From Benincasa hispida (lineage: Eukaryota; Streptophyta; Magnoliopsida; Cucurbitales; Cucurbitaceae), in NCBI RefSeq assembly GCF_009727055.1, contig NC_052353.1, positions 61,179,371-61,243,370 on the forward strand: 64,000 bases of DNA, written 5' to 3'. The notes beneath the pieces were generated by a model. It made no database searches. It was given only the letters and a program-made list of their open reading frames with translations, and was not told the origin of the DNA. Both the position numbers and the translations under genes were made by a program. This document shows positions 11,234-22,379 of the stretch, in pieces (position 1 is the stretch's first letter; each line of letters starts with the position of its first letter).

Positions 11234-12884
11234 TGATGCTTGATTTTATGAAGTGGAAATGTGGATGATATACGTTGATGAAATTGAGTTTTGCACTCAA
11301 GTTTCCCCAACGGAATCCAAGTGTAAATTCCTCTGAGTTTCCTGGTAAGTCTAGGGTCGAACACAGGGACTTGTGAAAACAGATTGCTTTGGTAATTTTT
11401 ATGAAAACCATTGTTGGTTTGTTGTTAATTGGGTTAATGAGAAAATAAACAAATGTGGCGGATTTGAGAAAAGTTAGTTGTGAGAAAGATGTAATGAGTA
11501 TGCGATGAACGGGTTGAGGATTTCTTTAGCTTGCGTTACTTAGGAATGCGTTAGACTATGCAATCATGTTACAACCATGCACAGAAAGTCATTTTCCAAT
11601 GCAAATGCGATGCTCCTAAGTCTAGGACGTATGTGTTAAATGCAAGAGTATCCATAGAACTTATCCCTAAGTCACTACTCTTGTCCTATGCGATGATGCA
11701 GAAAGCATAAAAGCAAGGTGACCGCATACAATCATATCCTATCTCTAAGATGCATGCGATGCGTTGATAACAAATAGTGCTCATTCCTAAGCTCCTATCT
11801 CTTGATTATGTGTTCTAACCTGGCTCTTCCGAGCCTAGATTCTAACCTGACCTTCCCAAGTCTAGATCTTGTCCTTAGACTACCCTCCCGAGTATCTCTA
11901 ATGGACGAATGAAGCATATATAATACAAGATAATCACATAGCATGAAGATTCCCTAGTATTGCTAGCTAAATGCTTCTCAACCTATTCAACTGGTTTAGC
12001 TACTCATGCCTACATAACAGAGAGTGAACAGGTATAGAGAAGGAAATTCCATTTTTATAAATGAGTTTGAGTACGAAATAACAATGGAAGTTAAAGGTAG
12101 AGACCCTGGTAGCAATTCCTTGTTGATCGAGGCTTTTACACTAAAATCTCTATTCGGTTCTAAAGATGTTCCTGCTCCTGCAAGCGTCGGCCCTCTCTCT
12201 ATCCTTGAAGCTTTCGGCGCTCTCCCAAGCTTACCGGACGATCTGCCGACACAACCTCCTTCCTCACGTCTGCCTTAAAATGAAAGAAAACTATGAACAA
12301 AGACGTGTGTATGAACTTCGAACTAAAGAATGATGAACTGATCAACCCCTTTTCTGAAGGCTGCCCTTGGTATTTATAGATGTCCAAGGTGAACGACGGC
12401 TTCCCTCTCATGGTTGTACAGATGGAATGGCTTTAATTCCTAACTGATATGCCGAATATTTGTCACCGAAAAGCTAAATGTACTTGTGATCGTTATCGGC
12501 TGTCAACTTAATTCGGATTCTACTGTCATCAGCTTTCTGTCCCATTTCGATTAATTAGTCTTTCACCCAGACGCGCCCACCATGTTGCACTGACCAAGTT
12601 GCTGCGATCCTTCTCGGGCGAATGTTTGCAAACACAATCATCGCAAAGCCTTGCGGTGAAGTTGTGCTCGACCAATGATTTTCTATGATCACAATTCTTG
12701 TATTGCGTCAACGCAGATTCTGCACAAAAATACAAAAATCAACTGTTTCAATGTGATGAACGCATGCGACCGCAATATTATGAAATTGATGCTTAATGGA
12801 TGCAAATTAACATATTTCATTAACGCAATCCAACATTGTTTAAGAATTTAGCACTATGATAACGTGCATTTCTGCCCGTTATCA
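11234..12884 (-). repeat. L1-family LTR (5' LTR of the Athila-like element)
   Basis: It is bounded on plus by TGATGC (11234) and TTATCA (12884), that is TG...CA in element orientation, length 1651 bp. Its minus-strand start forms a 9/10 paired hairpin (12859-12868 with 12873-12882). It is colinear with the solo LTR at 55716-57374, including the CAATGCAAATGCG, TCTAACCTGAC and AAACAGAGAGTGAACAG segments. Confidence 0.85.
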
Positions 12885-13243
12885 CGCCCACCTTGATGCG
12901 CTGGCTCTATGCGGCCACCTTCTTGAGCAGAGTTTTGAACACAAATGATCGCATAGCTTTGCAGTCGCAATCTTTATTTCGCGAGTGCAAACGATCGCAT
13001 AGCCTTGCGGTCGCAATCTCTTATGCGTTCGGACGTTAGTTTCTTCGGATCGCACTTTCGTCTTGCGTCAACTAATTTTCCTACATAAAATACATAAATT
13101 AGTTGTTTTAATGCGATGGATGCATGCGATCGCAATGTTATGAACTTAATACTTTTGGACGCAATGTTGTATATTTTTACCATCAGAATCTAAATTGTTT
13201 TATAATTTTGCGCTGTAATAACGTGCATTTCCGTTCGTAATCA
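12885..13243 (-). repeat. Tandem duplicate of the LTR 5' end
   Basis: It repeats about 12573-12884 with divergence: CGCCCACC, ATGCGGCCACCTTCTTGAGCAG, TGCGTCAACTAATT and TAATAACGTGCATTTC occur in the same order. It ends TAATCA at 13243. It is either a second, older LTR fragment that received the element or a tandem duplication of the U3 end. Confidence 0.6.
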
Positions 13244-14085
13244 TGACCTCCATTTGGAAAATATTTTTTAGCTTAAATCTAGATTTCGGTGAATAAGGGG
13301 AAGTTGTTCGAATAGAAATCAAGTTTACGATTTCAACTGCCATGTCTCCACATACTTTGCACCGTGAGATTCATATGACACTTTGTGTCACCCTGGGAGT
13401 GAACTCCATATGGAAAGCAGATGTATGCATCAATAACAAGGTAAACGGGGGAAGTAGTTCATAATAAGTGGGTGAAGGAAATGTGTCTACATATCCTGCA
13501 GTCTCTTCCGTTAGTTTGGACCATGAGATTCCTATGTTGCACCTACTGGTTAGCTTTAAGCGGCCCTTTGCTAGTCATTTAACGACGGTTAACCCCACGG
13601 TGGGTTGTAACATAGGCTTTGGAACAACTCAAGCTCCAGAAATGGATAAGATTTCTTAGGTCCATTCCCAACCTTGACTCTCTACTATGGTAGCATAGTT
13701 GGAGTCGACCTCTAATATCTGAAAACGGAGGGTTACACATAAAGAATTATTAAGTGTTAATGACTTTTGCCCAAAAGCGGTACCTAAATGACTATCGGAA
13801 TATGAGTTATTCTGAAGATAGTATTTAGTTAAGAATGTCTTATTGTTGTATCGTTGCAAAAGAATAATTTTGGGTATATTATTAAAAATTGCTAAAACTT
13901 AATTGGATTTAAAAGCAATTCACTTATAGATTTTGTTTATAATTTCATAATGACAAGTTCAAAAATACAATTGTTGGCATCGGATAAACTCATCGGGGAT
14001 AACTGCGTGACTTGGAAATCAAATTTAAACATGATACTTATGATAGATGATTTGTATTAAAAAAAAATTAAATTGTAGATTTTCT
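13244..14085 (+). pseudogene. Copia leader and gag 5' remnant (target of element A)
   Basis: About 13250-13950 resembles, inverted, the leaders of elements B (16000-17000) and F (54200-55100): ACCGTGAGATTC, CCCTGGGAGTG and ATTGTTGTATCGTTGCAAAA segments. An ATG at about 13950 opens MTSSKIQLLASDKLIGDNCV, the start of a copia Gag comparable to that at 54173. It stops after about 36 codons. Element A is inserted at 14086, with TTTCT at 14081-14085. Confidence 0.6.
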
Positions 14086-14552
14086 TGTTAGACATATTTA
14101 AATAATAATATGTTTAATTAAAGTATGGGCTATGTATGTGAATTAATAATTTATCACATTGGGTTATTTTTATTAGATTGGGCTCTATTATGTGATCTAA
14201 TTAATTAAGGTTCTAGATTCCTAATTGAGTATGGACTTACTGGGGAGAAGCCCATTCCTAGTTAATTAGGGTTTAATGCGAACCCTAATTGAACTAGTAT
14301 ATAAAGAGACTTTAGGGCTATGGTCCCTAATATACCACAACAATAAACATTCAGTTTTTCTAGAATCCCATCTAAAGAGAGATCCATTAAGGACATTCAG
14401 AGTTTTTGTTGAGGAAGACCATAGTCATCCATCATCATCTTGAAGCTATCATCAATTTTACAATGAAATCCAATATGTTATTCTTGAAAATTTGGCATGA
14501 ATGATACTAGGGTTTAACTATTCAATATAGATATTAAGAATTTATGTTAACA
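14086..14552 (+). repeat. 5' LTR of copia element A
   Basis: It starts TGTTAGACATATTTAAAT and ends TTATGTTAACA, and is colinear with the 3' LTR at 33327-33750. It contains ACTAGTATATAAAGAGAC (a TATA box near 14301), preceded by AGTTAATTAGGGTTTAAT. The two LTRs differ by many point changes plus a deletion of about 40 bp in the 3' copy, pointing to an old insertion. Confidence 0.9.
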
Positions 14553-14554
14553 AG

Positions 14555-14566
14555 TGGTATCAGAGC
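14555..14566 (+). other. Primer binding site of element A
   Basis: TGGTATCAGAGC, the complement of the initiator tRNA-Met end used by most plant copia elements, lies two bases after the 5' LTR. Confidence 0.9.
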
Positions 14567-14591
14567 CATGCCCCTAACTTAACCATGTTTG

Positions 14592-15547
14592 TGATGGAAC
14601 ACGAGACATACGCAGTGGAATAAAGATCTAATTACACTCTAATTGCTTTTATTCAAAAGGAAATTAACATGCAAAATGAAGGAAAAACAGTAATTAATAT
14701 GGATAGCATACAACTTTTGAAGCTCCCGAAAAATGCTTTTCCTCGTTGAATTTCGACCTGAACTCTTCCGAACCACCACTAGAGTTGACCTACTATCCTG
14801 TGGACTCAGAACCGGGTTGTGGGACCCAATGGATGAAAAAAACCGAGAGAGAGAAAGAGATGGAAAATAAAAGATAAATTTTTTAATTGGGTTTTGGGTT
14901 ATGAATTTTCCTCAAAATAGTGTTTTTATCAAGCCCAATTATTTTGAATTTTTTTTTTGCAAAATGGCAAAAGTTTTTTCATTAAAAATTGAAAGCCCAA
15001 TTTATAGGAAAAAGTCATGCAACAATTGCATGAAACAAATCCATAAAAACCCAACACCTAGAATTCACTATCTAAGTGGGCTTAATGTCTCCACTATAAG
15101 CCAAACTTAGCCCACTATTTTGTTAGTAGAATTATCTAACAAAAGTTTGGATTTTCCCATTAACTTTAGTCAAAGGACAAAATAGTCATTTTGTCAAAGA
15201 CAAACTTTGACCAAAAGTCAACATTTTGACTTTTTATGATTTTTTTCGTGTTGACTAATTTTGACCTCCAAGCGTAAATGAACTCCACATTCATTTTCTC
15301 GAAATTCAAATCACATTTGAATATAAGGTTGGTCAAAGTTTGACTTTTCAAAGTCAAAAGTCAACTCTTTGACTTTTTACATCTTTGACCATTTTCATTA
15401 TTTCCGAGCTTCCGAATATGAACGTATTCATATTCTTGATATTTAAATCACATTTAAATATTAAAGCTGTATCTCTAAACTTAAAAACCCGACCACTATA
15501 TCACATATACTTGTCAGTTTCTCTCTCTTTGCCTAATTTGAACAATT
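14592..15547 (-). repeat. Truncated 3' LTR of element B
   Basis: Colinear with 18121 to about 19070: TGATGGAACACGAGACATAC, GACCTACTATCCTGTGGAC, GCAACAATTGCATGAAAC and TCTCTCTCTT segments all match. Beyond about 15547 the sequence turns into protease coding, so the U3 side has been lost in the same deletion that removed most of pol. Confidence 0.85.
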
Positions 15548-15947
15548 CGAAAGATATTTTATACATTTGTTCCAATATACATGTGATAGATATTAAATTC
15601 CATCTCATTTTAGGAGCATACAAAACATCTTTAAGTATGATATATCTATCGTTGAAAAACAACTTCAATTCTCCCACTGCTTCGTCAGAGACAACCTCTC
15701 CTGTTCCAACCTCGAGAGTGATCTCGCCTTCTTCAAGCTTTTTCCAGGAACTAGTTTCCTGAAAAGAGAAGAAAATATGATTAGTGGCTCTTGAATCCAA
15801 TATCCAGGTTGAGGTATCATACTCCACTAAACATGTTTCAGCAACTAGCAAATCATATTTACCTTGTGCTTCTTTCGATACAGGGGCCTGAGGACATTCC
15901 TTAGTTAAGACAAATCTCAGGTCATCTATTACTAATGTTGAATTCAT
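15530..15947 (-). pseudogene. Copia gag/protease fusion remnant of element B
   Basis: The frame (MNSTLVIDDLRFVLTKECP) begins with a fragment typical of the Gag N-terminus, then jumps to KYDLLVAETCLVEYDTSTWI and LDSRATNHIF. Copia proteases have DSGATNH, so Gly is replaced by Arg next to the catalytic Asp. The body of Gag, including the zinc knuckle, is absent. The last residues of the open frame (ISFELFKLGKERETDKYM) already come from LTR sequence. Confidence 0.75.
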
Positions 15948-18106
15948 ATTTGTTTTCCATGTTCAATAGTTGTCGTTGTTAAGTTTTTCAGAAGCTAATA
16001 GTTGAACTAAAGAGCTAGTCATGCTGAAAAAAATAAAACCTATCCTTTTTAGTAAAAAACATTAATCTTTTAAATCCAATCAAGTTTAGCAAAAAAAACT
16101 AATAATATACCCTTCATTATTATATTTTGCAACGATATTTCAAAAGTTTAGAGTAACCTCCACTAAAGGGCAGTCAATTATTTCTCTTTTGAACCAAGAC
16201 TATCTTAACTAGATACTATCACCAAAATTACTCTTATTCCTATAGTAACTCAGTTATCGCTACTTTGGTCAAGAATTTACTAACATCTAGTAATTCTCGT
16301 AAGTATGACCCTCCATTTTCATACCTCAAATATCGGAATCATTATGCTCCTGAAGTTGGAAAGACAAGAATGAAAACGGACCTAAAAGACTCTATCAATT
16401 TCTAGAGTTCGCGAAGTTCTGAATCCTATAATACAGCCCTCCGATTGGTAAGGTCGCTCTAGGGCACACATGTAGGCGCATTATAGGAATCTCACGGTGC
16501 GACCTAATGGAAGAGACCGTAGGATGTGTTGACACACTTCCTTCCCCCACTTACTATGAACATCTTCCCCAATTCACCTTGGTATTGACTCATGCAAACA
16601 CTTTCTGATGGAGTCTGCTCCCAGGGCGGCCCAAAGCCAAGCATGAATCTCACGGTGTGAACTCTTAGGGATACTAGAGCTAAAAGTACATTACTTCTCT
16701 CCAGCTGAAATGTTCTAGACGGTTAGGGTATAAAATACTTATCGATACATTTTGGCTAACTAAACATATTCTAAGTCTAGATGATTCATCCGAGTATAAC
16801 TTTTATACTGGTTTTTTAACCTATGATGTCTAGGTGATAAACAAATTTTATTACTTCACACCACACATGCTCATAAAACCGGTTTAACCTAACTCAGATG
16901 TCGGCTCGATCTCCAGGTAGTAGGTGTTCTATGAACCGTCAACTTAAAAATCTTCAACCTTAGTCATCTTATCTAACTTTTTGCCAAGATCTTGCCGAGT
17001 GAATTTTCTAATAACTTCGATTTTACAAGATATCGACCTATTTTTCTATGAAAAATGGGATTGCTTGATGGTTAATCCTAAGTGAACATGCATCTTATCT
17101 GTATTATAGATTTTAGAAGTCTAGGTTATTTTATAATAATTATAAAATAAATTATAACAATTATAACCCTAGAGCATTCATCTATAACATGCTTCCTTCA
17201 ATCAAACATACTTTAATATAACATTTATATTAAAACTAAGCATGCATAGTATATATTTTATAACACTTATAAGATATAACAAATGCATGTCACATCTTTT
17301 CCTATGGTGGGGTAACTATATGGCATACTATATGCACACATAATCAAACAACATTATACATCGATGCATAATAGGTAAACAACACTAAAGTGGACCGATT
17401 TTGGCAGTAAAAACAAACAAATAACTAATTTATTACAAAAAAAACAGCAACCAGCTTTAAACACTTTGAACCATTTGGAATCGCTGAGAAACCAATTGAA
17501 CCGGCCCAAAAACACCAAAAACCAAGTTGAACTGGTCAAACTAGCTCAACCAGGTCAAACAGACCGGTCCAGACCGGCTGGTCAACACGCGTTGGCATAG
17601 TCAACGGAAGCACGGGCGGGTCGGGAGAACGAAAATCGTGGGTCGTGGAGCGTGGAAGTGTGAGCAGGCGGCGCGCAAAGCTGCTTCGGGTGGAGAATCG
17701 GGTCGGGTCGCGGAATGGGTCGGAGAGCTTCATCGATAGCTGGCGCATGCAGGGCTACTCCGAACTGGGTCGGAGCACGGCTCAGGTCGAGTCTGGGAGT
17801 ATTCTCTCGGGTCTGGTGGCTATTTCATGTCTGTGAGCTAAAATTCCTTCAATTTTGTTGCTGTCCTCTCTCCCGGAATCAAGTAATTACAACCTAATTT
17901 CAACTCTAATGACTCCAACAAATTTACAGAGCCTTTTTCACACATTAATGCTCATAAACATGTGAGCAATTACAAATTTCCACAAGAAATTTATAGAAAA
18001 ACAATGCCAAAATCCTAATAATTCCACTTTAGTCCATATTTCATTCAACACTTGAATTGAAAGGAAAAAAACACCCACCAAAAGCAATTGAGCGTAATTA
18101 AAGCAT
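15948..18106 (-). other. Leader region of element B
   Basis: Untranslated region between the primer site and the gag remnant, similar in parts to the leader of F (54200-55700 and 57380-58185): TGGTCAAGAATT, ACCTCCACTAAAGGGCAG and TCTCACGGTGTGA segments. A GC-rich block at 17540-17820 contains repeated ACCGGTC / GGTCGG words and several unconvincing open frames. I see no domain in it. Confidence 0.6.
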
Positions 18107-18118
18107 GCTCTGATACCA
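18107..18118 (-). other. Primer binding site of element B
   Basis: Minus strand reads TGGTATCAGAGC, the initiator tRNA-Met type, two bases inside the 5' LTR that ends at 18121. Confidence 0.9.
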
Positions 18119-18120
18119 CA

Positions 18121-20029
18121 TGATGGAACACGAGACATACGCAGCAGAATAAGGATCTAATTACACTCTAATTTCTTTCAATCAAAAGGAAATTAGCATG
18201 TAAAATGAAGGAAAAACAGTAAATTAATATGGATAGCATACAACCTTTGAAGCTCCCGAAAAACGCTTTTCCTCACTAAATCTCGACTCGAACTCTTTCG
18301 AACCACCATTAGAGTTGACCTACTATCCTGTGGACTCAGAACCGGGTTGTGGGACCCAATGGATGAAAAAAACCGAGAGAGAGAAAGAGATGTAAAATAA
18401 AAGATAAATTTTTTAATTGGGTTTTGGGTTATGAATTTTCCTCAAAATAGTGTTTTTATCAAGCCCAAATTTGAATTTTTTTTTTGCAAAATGGCAAAAG
18501 TTTTTTCATTCAAATTGAAAGCCCAATTTATAGGAAAAAGTCATGCAACAATTGCATGAAACAAATCCATAAAAACCCAACACCTAGAATCCACTATCTA
18601 AGTGGGCTTAATGTCTCCACTATAAGCCAACACCTAGTCCACTATTTTGTTAGTGGAATTATCCAACAAAAGTTTGGATTTTCCCACTAACTTTAGTCAA
18701 AGGGCAAAATAGTCATTTTGTCAAAGTCAAATTTTGACCAAAAAGTCAACATTGACTTTTTATGATTTTTTCCATGTTGACTAATTTTGACATCCCGAGC
18801 ATGAATCCGCATTCATTTTCTCAAAATTCAAATCACATTTGAATATAAGGGTGGTCAAAGTTTGACTTTTCAATGTCAAAAGTCAACTCTTTGACTTTTA
18901 CATCTTTGACCATTTCCATTATTTCCGAGCTTCCGAATATGAACGTATTCATATTCTTGATATTTAAATCACATTTATACATTAAAGTTGTATCTTTAAA
19001 CTGAAAAACCCGATCACTATATCACATATATTTGTCGTTTTCTCTCTCTTCACCTAATTCGAATTATTCTATCATACTGTTCTAAGTTTATTCCATATGA
19101 GTTAGTAGGAGAACTTAATGGACCTATAGATCATGGGCTCCAATGATCTGAGATTAGCTGGCTGAAACTCTTTTAGACGGAGTTAAGAGACATTCGTTAA
19201 CCATGATTAGTAAACTAATCCTTCACAAGTTGTTCGTAATCTCGGCTGGGTCATAAAAACCGTTTTACCCCCAAGACTACATCTTGTTCTTTATCGTTCT
19301 ACTGATCCTCTAATGAATAATTGGTTTAGGTCCAACCAATAAACTGAACCCCTCTCGAGCCAAGGAGAGGGTGAGGCCCCTTGTTCAAGACCAGGATTCA
19401 GTACTAAAGGGAACAACCTATCTACTATCTCTATAACGGGTAGGAGTGAATTCCATCTTGTACCCTATGTTCCCAGCTATCCACTTGATCTTACCCCTGA
19501 AATGGGAGATTATTGGGCAGCGATAATGAGCTGCCCTCACCTATGCAGATCTAAGGATAATTCTGAGTGAATAGGAGTTCATAGTTAGCTTAGGATTAAG
19601 ATTAAGTTACCCAGGTCATCAATTAATGAAATAGTTAGTTTTATACATAAAACGACATTTAGAACGTAAAAAGTGACTATTTCATGGTTCAGTCTTATCC
19701 AAACTCATTGCATATGATGCCCCCACTTACATATCTCTATAAAGATTCAGGATCACATCGTTTGTACTAACTACAAAGTGGGCCACATCCATAATGTCCC
19801 CAGAATAAGGCGCCCAACCTTATTCATATACTATAGACCATTTTTGCTATATATTTGAACTTGATCCACATTTATGTCACTACATAAAGTTCAAACTACA
19901 TTAAATAGCCCCAGGACCTTAGTTTATTGGATTCAAGATTACAATTGCAATAACAATTTTATCGAAAAAACAAAACCAAATATGTTTATTAATTTACAAA
20001 CTACGAGTTTTAGGACATAAAATCCAACA
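18121..20029 (-). repeat. 5' LTR of element B (about 1.9 kb)
   Basis: Bounded on plus by TGATGG (18121) and CCAACA (20029). On minus it begins TGTTGGATTTTATGTCCTAA. A matching but shortened copy lies at 48054-48626 in plus orientation. The half near 19100-19900 carries the module shared with LTRs C, D and E (ATAATGTCCCCAGAATAAGG, CATATGATGCCCCCACT, GAGTGAATTCCATCTTG). Confidence 0.9.
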
Positions 20030-20034
20030 GTTTG

Positions 20035-21216
20035 GTAGAATCCTTGGTGTTGAACAAAGATGTATAGTAGAGCCTTGGAAGTAGTCATGGTGTGATCCGT
20101 GGTTGAACTCTATTGGATGGCGGTATGCTCGGGTGAAAAGAAGTTAGCCTAGATATGAATTAGACGGATGGATGACTATTTGAGGTGAGGCTCGTGGTCC
20201 TTTGTTCAAGGGGAGGATTATTGGAAATGCGACCAAAGTCCCACATTGGTTAAATAAGGGGAGATGATGGGTATATAAGCGAGTATGACTATCTTCATTG
20301 GTATGAGGCCTTTTGGGGTGAAACCAAAAACATCATTGCATAAAATTCATGTTAAATTGTTGGTTTATGTTCGTTTTCCATTGAAATTGTAGTTGAATTT
20401 TGGTTTTGGTCAAAGACTATAAAGATTATTTAAAATTTTATGTAAAGTTAGATTGAATTGATTTTTTTTTTTTTTTTTTGGTTTTTTGGTAAATTAAAAT
20501 TTATATTTGATTGTTTTTTTTGGTAAATTTGATTGAATTTTTGGTGAATTTAAATTTAAATTTTATTTATTTTTTAGTGAATTTAAATTTAAATTTGATT
20601 GATTTTTTAGTGAATTTAAATTTAAATTTGATTTATGATATATGATGATATTCACATGCTTATGTTACTTTAGTTGTATTATGTGTATGCAATTATTAAG
20701 TGAATATTGGTAAAAACTATTTGGTTTTCTTCCTCTTTTATTTTTGTACAATAATATTATTATATTGTTGTGTCTTATATTTTAGATTAAGTTGGTCAAA
20801 AGAATATGTTACCAAAGTAACATCTGTTATCTAAATTAATTCAATTCTAAAATATAAGATATGTATATTCATGAATTTATGCGGATAATTATCGGCCTAA
20901 AGGAAGATAATTATTTGGCTAAATTGTGGATATGCATGCGGTAATGAGTATGTGACAATTATAAGGATTGCTCATGTGGAAAATAGTCGGTCCAAAGAAA
21001 GGCTTTTTTTTTTTTTTACAGAGTTAATTGTCAGTACTTTGATTACTTTGTTGAGAGTACTATTTACGGTTGGTGTTTTTTGCCCAAAGGTTGGACATCA
21101 ATGTTGTGCTAGGTATCTTGTTAAAGGGGAGCACCACATATGTGAAATTGTTTTGTTATATTTTAATTGTGAGTATTTTTATTATTATTATTATTGTTTC
21201 ATTTGATCTTACTCAA
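20035..21216 (+). other. Leader of copia element A (downstream part)
   Basis: Continues A's leader after element B and reaches the gag ATG at 21217. It contains AGTCCCACATTGG at 20237-20249 and GTATATAAG at 20271-20279, a T18 run (20462-20479), and a 33-bp unit repeated three times (starts 20544, 20577, 20610: GTGAATTTAAATTTAAATTT). A (TTA)n tract lies at 21178-21196. No coding domain precedes 21217. Confidence 0.7.
20237..20279 (+). promoter_or_regulatory. snRNA-type USE and TATA pair
   Basis: GTCCCACATTG (20238-20248) differs by one base from the plant snRNA upstream sequence element RTCCCACATCG. A TATA box (TATATAA, 20272-20278) follows after 23 bp. In plant snRNA genes the shorter of two fixed USE-TATA spacings goes with RNA polymerase III. 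It lies inside the leader of element A. No snRNA sequence that I recognise follows, so the function is open. Confidence 0.45.
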
Positions 21217-22000
21217 ATGTCTGGAAATTTGGGTTCAATCCCTAAGTTGAATGTATCGAACTTCAAGATTTGGAAGGAAAGCCTAGAGATACTTCTTGGG
21301 TGTATGGATTTGGACCTTGCATTAAGGATCGATAAACCTACTTCTATTGAGGAACAACCAAATACGGCTAATATAGAGAAGTGGAATGGTCAAATCGCAT
21401 GTGTCTGATGATCATTAGGCACTCCATTCCAAAGTCTTTTCGGGGCTCTATCACGAAAAGTAAAAATGCCAATAAGTTCCTTGCTCAAATTGAGAAATGT
21501 TTTGCTAAAAATGAAAAGGGGGAAACAAGTAGTCTTTTGACTTCTTTAACTTTTATAAGGTATAAGGGCAATGGAAACATAAGGGAGTACATTATGAAAA
21601 TGTCCAATCTCGCAGGTAAATTGAAGGCACTTGATATCGAGATAAATGAAAATTTACTCATGCATTTAGTACTTATCTCTTCTCTTGCACAATTCACTCA
21701 GTTTAAGATAAGTTATAATACTCAAAAGGATAAATGGAGTATTAATGAGCTCATCTCACAATGTATGCAAGAAGAAGATAAGATTAAGAAAGAAAAGACA
21801 GAAAGTGCTCATTTGGCAACAGGCTCTCATGAGAAGAAGAAAAGGAAATTTGTAGATGTTGCAGAAGGGACATCTCAGCAGAATAAAAACAAGAAACAAG
21901 CTACTGAAAATCCTTGTTTTTTCTGCAAAAGGAAAGTTCACTTCAAGAAAGATTGTCCCAAGTACGCCAAGTGGTGTGTAAAGAATGGTAAGCTTCTTAC
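21217..22000 (+). pseudogene. Copia element A gag
   Basis: The Gag polyprotein starts at MSGNLGSIPKLNVSNFKIWK and runs to the zinc knuckle CFFCKRKVHFKKDCPKY (C-x2-C-x4-H-x4-C pattern; the second position after the first CxxC pair reads KRKVH where Gly-His is usual). A one-base deletion near 21385 splits it: the first frame ends at 21408 and the second continues as MCLMIIRHSIPKSF. The middle holds the usual Gag helices (IREYIMKMSNLAGKLKALDI). Particle formation is not possible with this frameshift. Confidence 0.85.
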
Positions 22001-22379
22001 TTTGGTTTATTTTGAAGTTAATTTAGCTTATGTACCCATAGATACTTGGTGGGTAGATTATGGTGCTACTATTCATATAAGTATATCAATGCAGGGTTGT
22101 CTGTGGAACCGACTGCCAAGTGATGCTGAAAGATTCATCAATGTGGGCGATGGCAAAGTAGTTCCAGTTGAAGCTATTGGAAATTTTAGATCACTTTTAA
22201 AAACTAGATGTTATTTGGATCTGAATGAGACTTTTGTTGTACCGTCATTTAGACGGAATTTAGTTTCTATTTCCAATTTGGAGAAATTTGGTTTTTCTTG
22301 TTCTTTTGGAAATAATAAAGTTAGTTTTTTGCAAGATTCTAAGCTTATTGGTACCGGTTCTTTATTTGGTAGTCTATAA
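22001..22379 (+). pseudogene. Copia element A protease
   Basis: In frame with the second half of gag: VNLAYVPIDTWWVDYGATIH is the aspartic protease active-site region, with DYG where DSG is expected. VEAIGNFRSLLKTRCYLDL and FVVPSFRRNLVSISNLEKFG follow as in copia proteases. A TAA stop at 22377-22379 ends the frame before integrase, so the polyprotein is cut. Confidence 0.85.

Larger units (their letters stand above)
5498..13243 (-). mobile_element. Degraded Athila-like Ty3/gypsy retrotransposon
   Basis: A minus-strand element in the order 5' LTR (11234-12884, plus a duplicated piece to 13243), primer site (about 11209-11226), gag, protease, reverse transcriptase, RNase H, integrase, and a truncated 3' LTR (5498 to about 5790). 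Gene order, the DLGASINLMP protease motif and a primer site resembling the complement of tRNA-Asp fit the Athila side of Ty3/gypsy. Multiple stops, frameshifts and lost catalytic residues make it inactive. An envelope-like region and most of the 3' LTR are missing. I found no matching target-site duplication. Confidence 0.8.
14592..20029 (-). mobile_element. Copia element B (minus), internally deleted
   Basis: Flanked by perfect GTTTG duplications (14587-14591 and 20030-20034). Read on minus: 5' LTR 18121-20029, primer site 18107-18118, a long leader (about 15950-18106), a gag start joined to protease (about 15530-15947), then directly a truncated 3' LTR (14592 to about 15547). Integrase, RT and RNase H are missing, and about half of the 3' LTR. 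It sits in the leader of element A, 25 bp after A's primer site. Confidence 0.9.

Noticed and set aside
15166..15357. Dense AAAGTCAA / TTTGACC words suggesting an array or CRISPR-like pattern
   Set aside because: Irregular spacing and presence in both B LTR copies show it is ordinary LTR sequence of a plant retroelement.
17540..17840. GC-rich block with overlapping frames, possible host gene capture
   Set aside because: Frames are short, overlap on both strands and show no domain or splice-consistent structure; it lies in B's leader.
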